The notes beneath the pieces are model-generated. The model had not been told where the DNA came from. It did not search any database and saw only the letters and a list, made by a program, of their open reading frames with translations. From the NCBI GenBank assembly GCA_030669135.1, contig DAOVEE010000028.1:1-14222 (forward strand): a stretch of 14,222 nucleotides of DNA, in the 5' to 3' direction. The translations under genes and the position numbers were made by a program. How positions within the stretch are numbered: position 1 is the stretch's first letter; each line of letters opens with the position of its first letter. Source of the DNA: Candidatus Bathyarchaeota archaeon. Its GTDB lineage: Archaea > Thermoproteota > Bathyarchaeia > TCS64. Of this stretch, positions 13,460 to 14,222 are shown one piece after another.

Positions 13460-14063
13460 ATCTCAAAGCCTCCACGGGGTTAAGCTTGGAAGCCCTCCAC
13501 GCCGGGTAGAGGGTTGCCACCATGCTGAGGGCCATGGCGAGGGAGACTGACCCCACGAATATGATCAGCAGGCTGACTCTGGGGGCGTACAGCACTATGT
13601 CGAAGCCCGCGCCGAACCCGGTTATGACTATCGCCGAAGCCAAACCGAAGGAGAAGCCGACGAGCCCACCCACCAGACCCTGGTAGAAGCTCTCCACCAG
13701 GAACAGCAGCACTATGTGCCTGTCGAGGGCGCCGAGGCACTTCATGGTGCCTATCTCCCTGTACCGCTCATAGACGGCTATCAGCATGGCGTTCGTGATC
13801 CCAACGATGGAGACCACGAGGGAGACGGCGACGAGCCAGTACTGATACGACTCGACGGCGACCTGGCCTCCCCCCAGCCTGGCGCTGGTGGAGTAGAGAA
13901 GATCGGAGATCACCATGGTAGTGTAGAAGCTCAGGCCTAGGGCGATGGAAGCGATGTTGATGAGGGACCGGTCGAGCCTACGTCTGATGTATCCGCGGCC
14001 GAGCCTTACGGCGTCCATCAGCGTGAAATGTACCCGCCCCGTGGCTTCCTTGTTCATCTTCAT
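13449..14063 (-). CDS. Minimal FtsX-type ABC permease without outer domain
   Basis: A 204-residue permease. The N-terminal cytoplasmic part (1-30) leads into the first membrane segment, INIASIALGLSFYTTMVI (about 36-53). After only about 20 residues comes the second (WLVAVSLVVSIVGITNAML), then YERYREIGTMKCLGAL, two more membrane segments, and the classic family ending YPAWRASKLNPVEALRYEL. The 200-250-residue extracytoplasmic domain usual in MacB/LolC between the first two segments is absent, so this is a stripped core. It is not a frameshifted remnant: the frame is intact and all four segments are present. It overlaps the ATPase gene by 11 bases. Most likely it forms a heterodimer with the 927-residue permease. 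ATG 14063 is used; ATG 14057 is an alternative. Confidence 0.9.
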   Translation of the reverse strand: MKMNKEATGRVHFTLMDAVRLGRGYIRRRLDRSLINIASIALGLSFYTTMVISDLLYSTSARLGGGQVAVESYQYWLVAVSLVVSIVGITNAMLIAVYERYREIGTMKCLGALDRHIVLLFLVESFYQGLVGGLVGFSFGLASAIVITGFGAGFDIVLYAPRVSLLIIFVGSVSLAMALSMVATLYPAWRASKLNPVEALRYEL

Positions 14064-14067
14064 ACCC

Positions 14068-14077
14068 AGTGATCACT
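14068..14077. repeat. Perfect 10-base palindrome AGTGATCACT
   Basis: It lies between the TATA-like element and the start of the small permease gene, a site where a repressor could act. Palindromes of this size occur by chance about a dozen times in a window this long, so the position is the only argument. Confidence 0.25.
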
Positions 14078-14082
14078 CATAG

Positions 14083-14090
14083 AATAAAAA
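14083..14090 (-). promoter_or_regulatory. TATA box for the permease/ATPase operon
   Basis: TTTTTATT in the minus direction, centred about 24 bases upstream of ATG 14063 (30 before ATG 14057). This suits a leaderless transcript carrying the small permease and ATPase genes. Confidence 0.5.
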
Positions 14091-14107
14091 CTCTGCATCT
14101 TCAATGA

Positions 14108-14115
14108 TTTTATTA
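14108..14115 (+). promoter_or_regulatory. TATA box for the UbiA-family gene
   Basis: TTTTATTA is centred about 28 bases before the ATG at 14140, the expected distance for a leaderless archaeal transcript. With the minus-strand box it makes the 76-base gap a divergent promoter region. Confidence 0.5.
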
Positions 14116-14139
14116 CGGCGGCGAGGAACCCCTAGGTGT

Positions 14140-14222
14140 ATGGATAAGCTGGGTGGTCTCGTCGAGATAGTCAGGCCGGTGAACTCCGTGATGCTGGGGC
14201 TGGCCATAATCGTCGGCGCAGC
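14140..14222 (+). CDS. UbiA-family prenyltransferase, N-terminal fragment
   Basis: Only the first 27 residues are in the window; the gene runs off the 3' end. The reading is MDKLGGLVEIVRPVNSVMLG followed by LAIIVGA. The pattern IVRPVNSVMLGLAIIVGA matches the first helix of archaeal UbiA proteins annotated as (S)-2,3-di-O-geranylgeranylglyceryl phosphate synthase, which adds the second geranylgeranyl ether chain to make archaeal membrane lipids. The ATG has a TATA box at leaderless distance. Other UbiA members (for example heme or quinone prenyltransferases) usually begin with R-P-x2-L rather than RPVNS, but with so little sequence the substrate assignment is provisional. Confidence 0.65.
   Translation, partial: MDKLGGLVEIVRPVNSVMLGLAIIVGA

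Noticed and set aside
1..14222. Mobile elements, CRISPR arrays, tRNA or rRNA genes
   Set aside because: No transposase or integrase motif, regularly spaced repeat or tRNA-like CCA-arm/T-loop pattern was seen. Gaps between genes are short and hold only promoter-like sequence.

Overview
The window looks like chromosomal DNA of an archaeon, probably a thermophile of the TACK group (possibly Bathyarchaeia-like). The reasons are: a tungsten aldehyde oxidoreductase with a polyferredoxin partner, the start of an archaeal-lipid UbiA prenyltransferase, TATA boxes centred about 27 bases before start codons (leaderless-type promoters), TTG/GTG starts, and GC-rich codons with heavy AGG/AGA (Arg) and ATA (Ile) use. 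The rank is an inference; there is no rRNA to confirm it.

Bases 2-4640 hold a tightly packed plus-strand operon for the end of the shikimate pathway and the Phe/Tyr branches: P-loop shikimate kinase (C-terminal part only), aroA, aroC, chorismate mutase, prephenate dehydratase and, after 64 bases, prephenate dehydrogenase. The first five genes overlap or abut, which suggests translational coupling. A threonine-dehydratase-like PLP enzyme follows (4644-5591) with a good promoter of its own inside the end of tyrA.

A 38-residue minus-strand ORF (5588-5704) and a plus-strand AOR operon (5794-8128: a 16-Cys, four-cluster ferredoxin and a tungstopterin aldehyde:ferredoxin oxidoreductase) diverge from one AT-rich TATA element. 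Next come a 58-residue eight-cysteine zinc-binding microprotein (8189-8365), with two inverted repeats between its TATA box and its start, and an orphan DGQHR-domain protein (8414-9541). A TM1367-type cyclophilin-fold protein faces it on the minus strand (9538-9921).

The right part encodes an unusual ABC system of the MacB/FtsX type. It has a 927-residue permease with large extra N- and C-terminal domains (plus strand), and convergent to it an ATPase and a 204-residue permease stripped of the usual extracytoplasmic domain (minus strand). The window ends in the first codons of a UbiA-family gene, probably digeranylgeranylglyceryl phosphate synthase.

The most unexpected structural point is that all three convergent gene pairs (5588-5591, 9538-9541, 12767-12770) meet in the identical tetranucleotide TTAG, each gene using part of it as its stop codon. 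The candidates for undescribed biology are the zinc-microprotein/DGQHR pair and the asymmetric two-permease exporter. No tRNA, rRNA, CRISPR array, insertion sequence or other mobile element was recognised, and every stretch over 300 bases is occupied by a gene.
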